A DNA stretch of 22,687 nt from Treponema sp. UBA6852 (GTDB lineage: Bacteria > Spirochaetota > Spirochaetia > Treponematales > Treponemataceae), in contig DKDI01000036.1 in NCBI GenBank assembly GCA_002449305.1, forward strand, positions 1 to 22,687, written 5' to 3'. The notes under the pieces were generated by a model. The model made no database searches, had not been told where the DNA came from, and saw only the letters and a program-made list of their open reading frames with translations. Shown piece by piece: positions 22,401-22,687 of this stretch. A program made the position numbers and the translations under genes. Within the stretch, counting starts at the first letter, position 1; each line of letters starts with the position of its first letter.

Positions 22401-22687
22401 TCGTGGTTGTCTTTGCAGGCTTCTGCGAGCTTTGCCCAGAATTAAAAACATAGACCTGATTTAAGGGATTAAAACGGAGCAGGGCATTAGAATAACTCCA
22501 ACTGCTCATCAGAAGAATTAAAAACATAGACCTGATTTAAGGGATTAAAACTCAAGTATCGACTTATCGACACTTTGACAATGTTGTAAAATTAAAAACA
22601 TAGACCTGATTTAAGGGATTAAAACACACCCCAACAAAGATAAAATATCAAACACTAATAAAATCGTATTAAAAACATAGACCTGAT
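19478..22687 (+). CRISPR. CRISPR array: 43 repeats (last one cut), 42 spacers
   Basis: The repeat is 35 nt, starting ATTAAAAACATAG and ending AAGGGATTAAAAC, and I saw no variant among 42 complete copies. The 43rd (22668-22687) is cut by the window edge, so the array continues. Spacers are 37-45 nt, mostly 39-43. Transcription on the plus strand gives crRNAs with the 5' tag ATTAAAAC. The repeat has only a weak internal stem (CCT and AGG), as expected for the less structured type III repeats. Thirteen spacers contain a perfect stem of at least 7 bp (spacers 5, 7, 11, 12, 14, 16, 20, 22, 29, 31, 33, 34, 37). Spacers 28 and 29 overlap by 31 nt. Spacers 2, 4, 11 and 33 point to related targets. 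The reverse complements of most spacers read as sensible coding sequence. Confidence 0.99.

Noticed and set aside
19513..22667. Spacer hairpins explained as captured intrinsic terminators
   Set aside because: The stems are not followed by T runs on either strand, and many lie within sequence that reads as continuous coding frame.

Overview
The window is AT-rich bacterial DNA that reads like a Treponema (spirochaete) chromosome. The genus call rests on the card1 gene at 13566-14684, which closely resembles my memory of the Card1 nuclease characterised from Treponema succinifaciens. I could not run an alignment, so the species is an inference.

Layout. (1) 1-934, minus strand: a putative lipoprotein gene cut by the window edge, with its frame broken at a 9-base homopolymer inside the signal peptide. 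(2) 935-1308: a divergent promoter region containing a 145-nt element of four stem-loops, followed by a GH35 beta-galactosidase (1309-3489) and an intrinsic terminator. (3) 3640-13395: a type III-B CRISPR operon, cas6-cmr1-cmr2(cas10)-cmr3-cmr4-cmr5-cmr6, ending in an AlbA_2/ATPase/winged-helix protein. (4) 13407-15090: a second copy of the 145-nt element, then card1 (cyclic-oligoadenylate-activated nuclease) and csx20 (candidate ring nuclease). (5) 15127-16497: a second AlbA_2 protein with a promoter that predicts a leaderless mRNA. (6) 16505-17525: a decayed copy of the cas1 5' end, then a three-gene cassette (DUF3791, DUF3990 and a small protein) that resembles a toxin-antitoxin unit. (7) 17549-19222: cas1 and two dissimilar cas2 genes. 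(8) 19223-19477: the CRISPR leader. (9) 19478-22687: a CRISPR array of 42 full repeats, one cut repeat and 42 spacers, running off the end.

How it should work. Cas1 and Cas2 add spacers at the leader end. Cas6 cuts the array transcript and leaves an 8-nt ATTAAAAC tag. Cmr1-6 bind the crRNA, Cmr4 slices the target RNA, and Cas10 (intact GGDD and HD) makes cyclic oligoadenylate. This activates Card1, and Csx20 probably helps switch the signal off.

Main points worth a second look. (a) The spacers are strikingly rich in perfect inverted repeats: 13 of 42 have a stem of at least 7 bp, where my rough hand estimate for random sequence is about one. They also look biased towards being antisense to mRNA. 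(b) The two 145-nt leader elements have the same length and spacing throughout but differ by compensating stem changes. They sit upstream of two unrelated genes, beta-galactosidase and card1.
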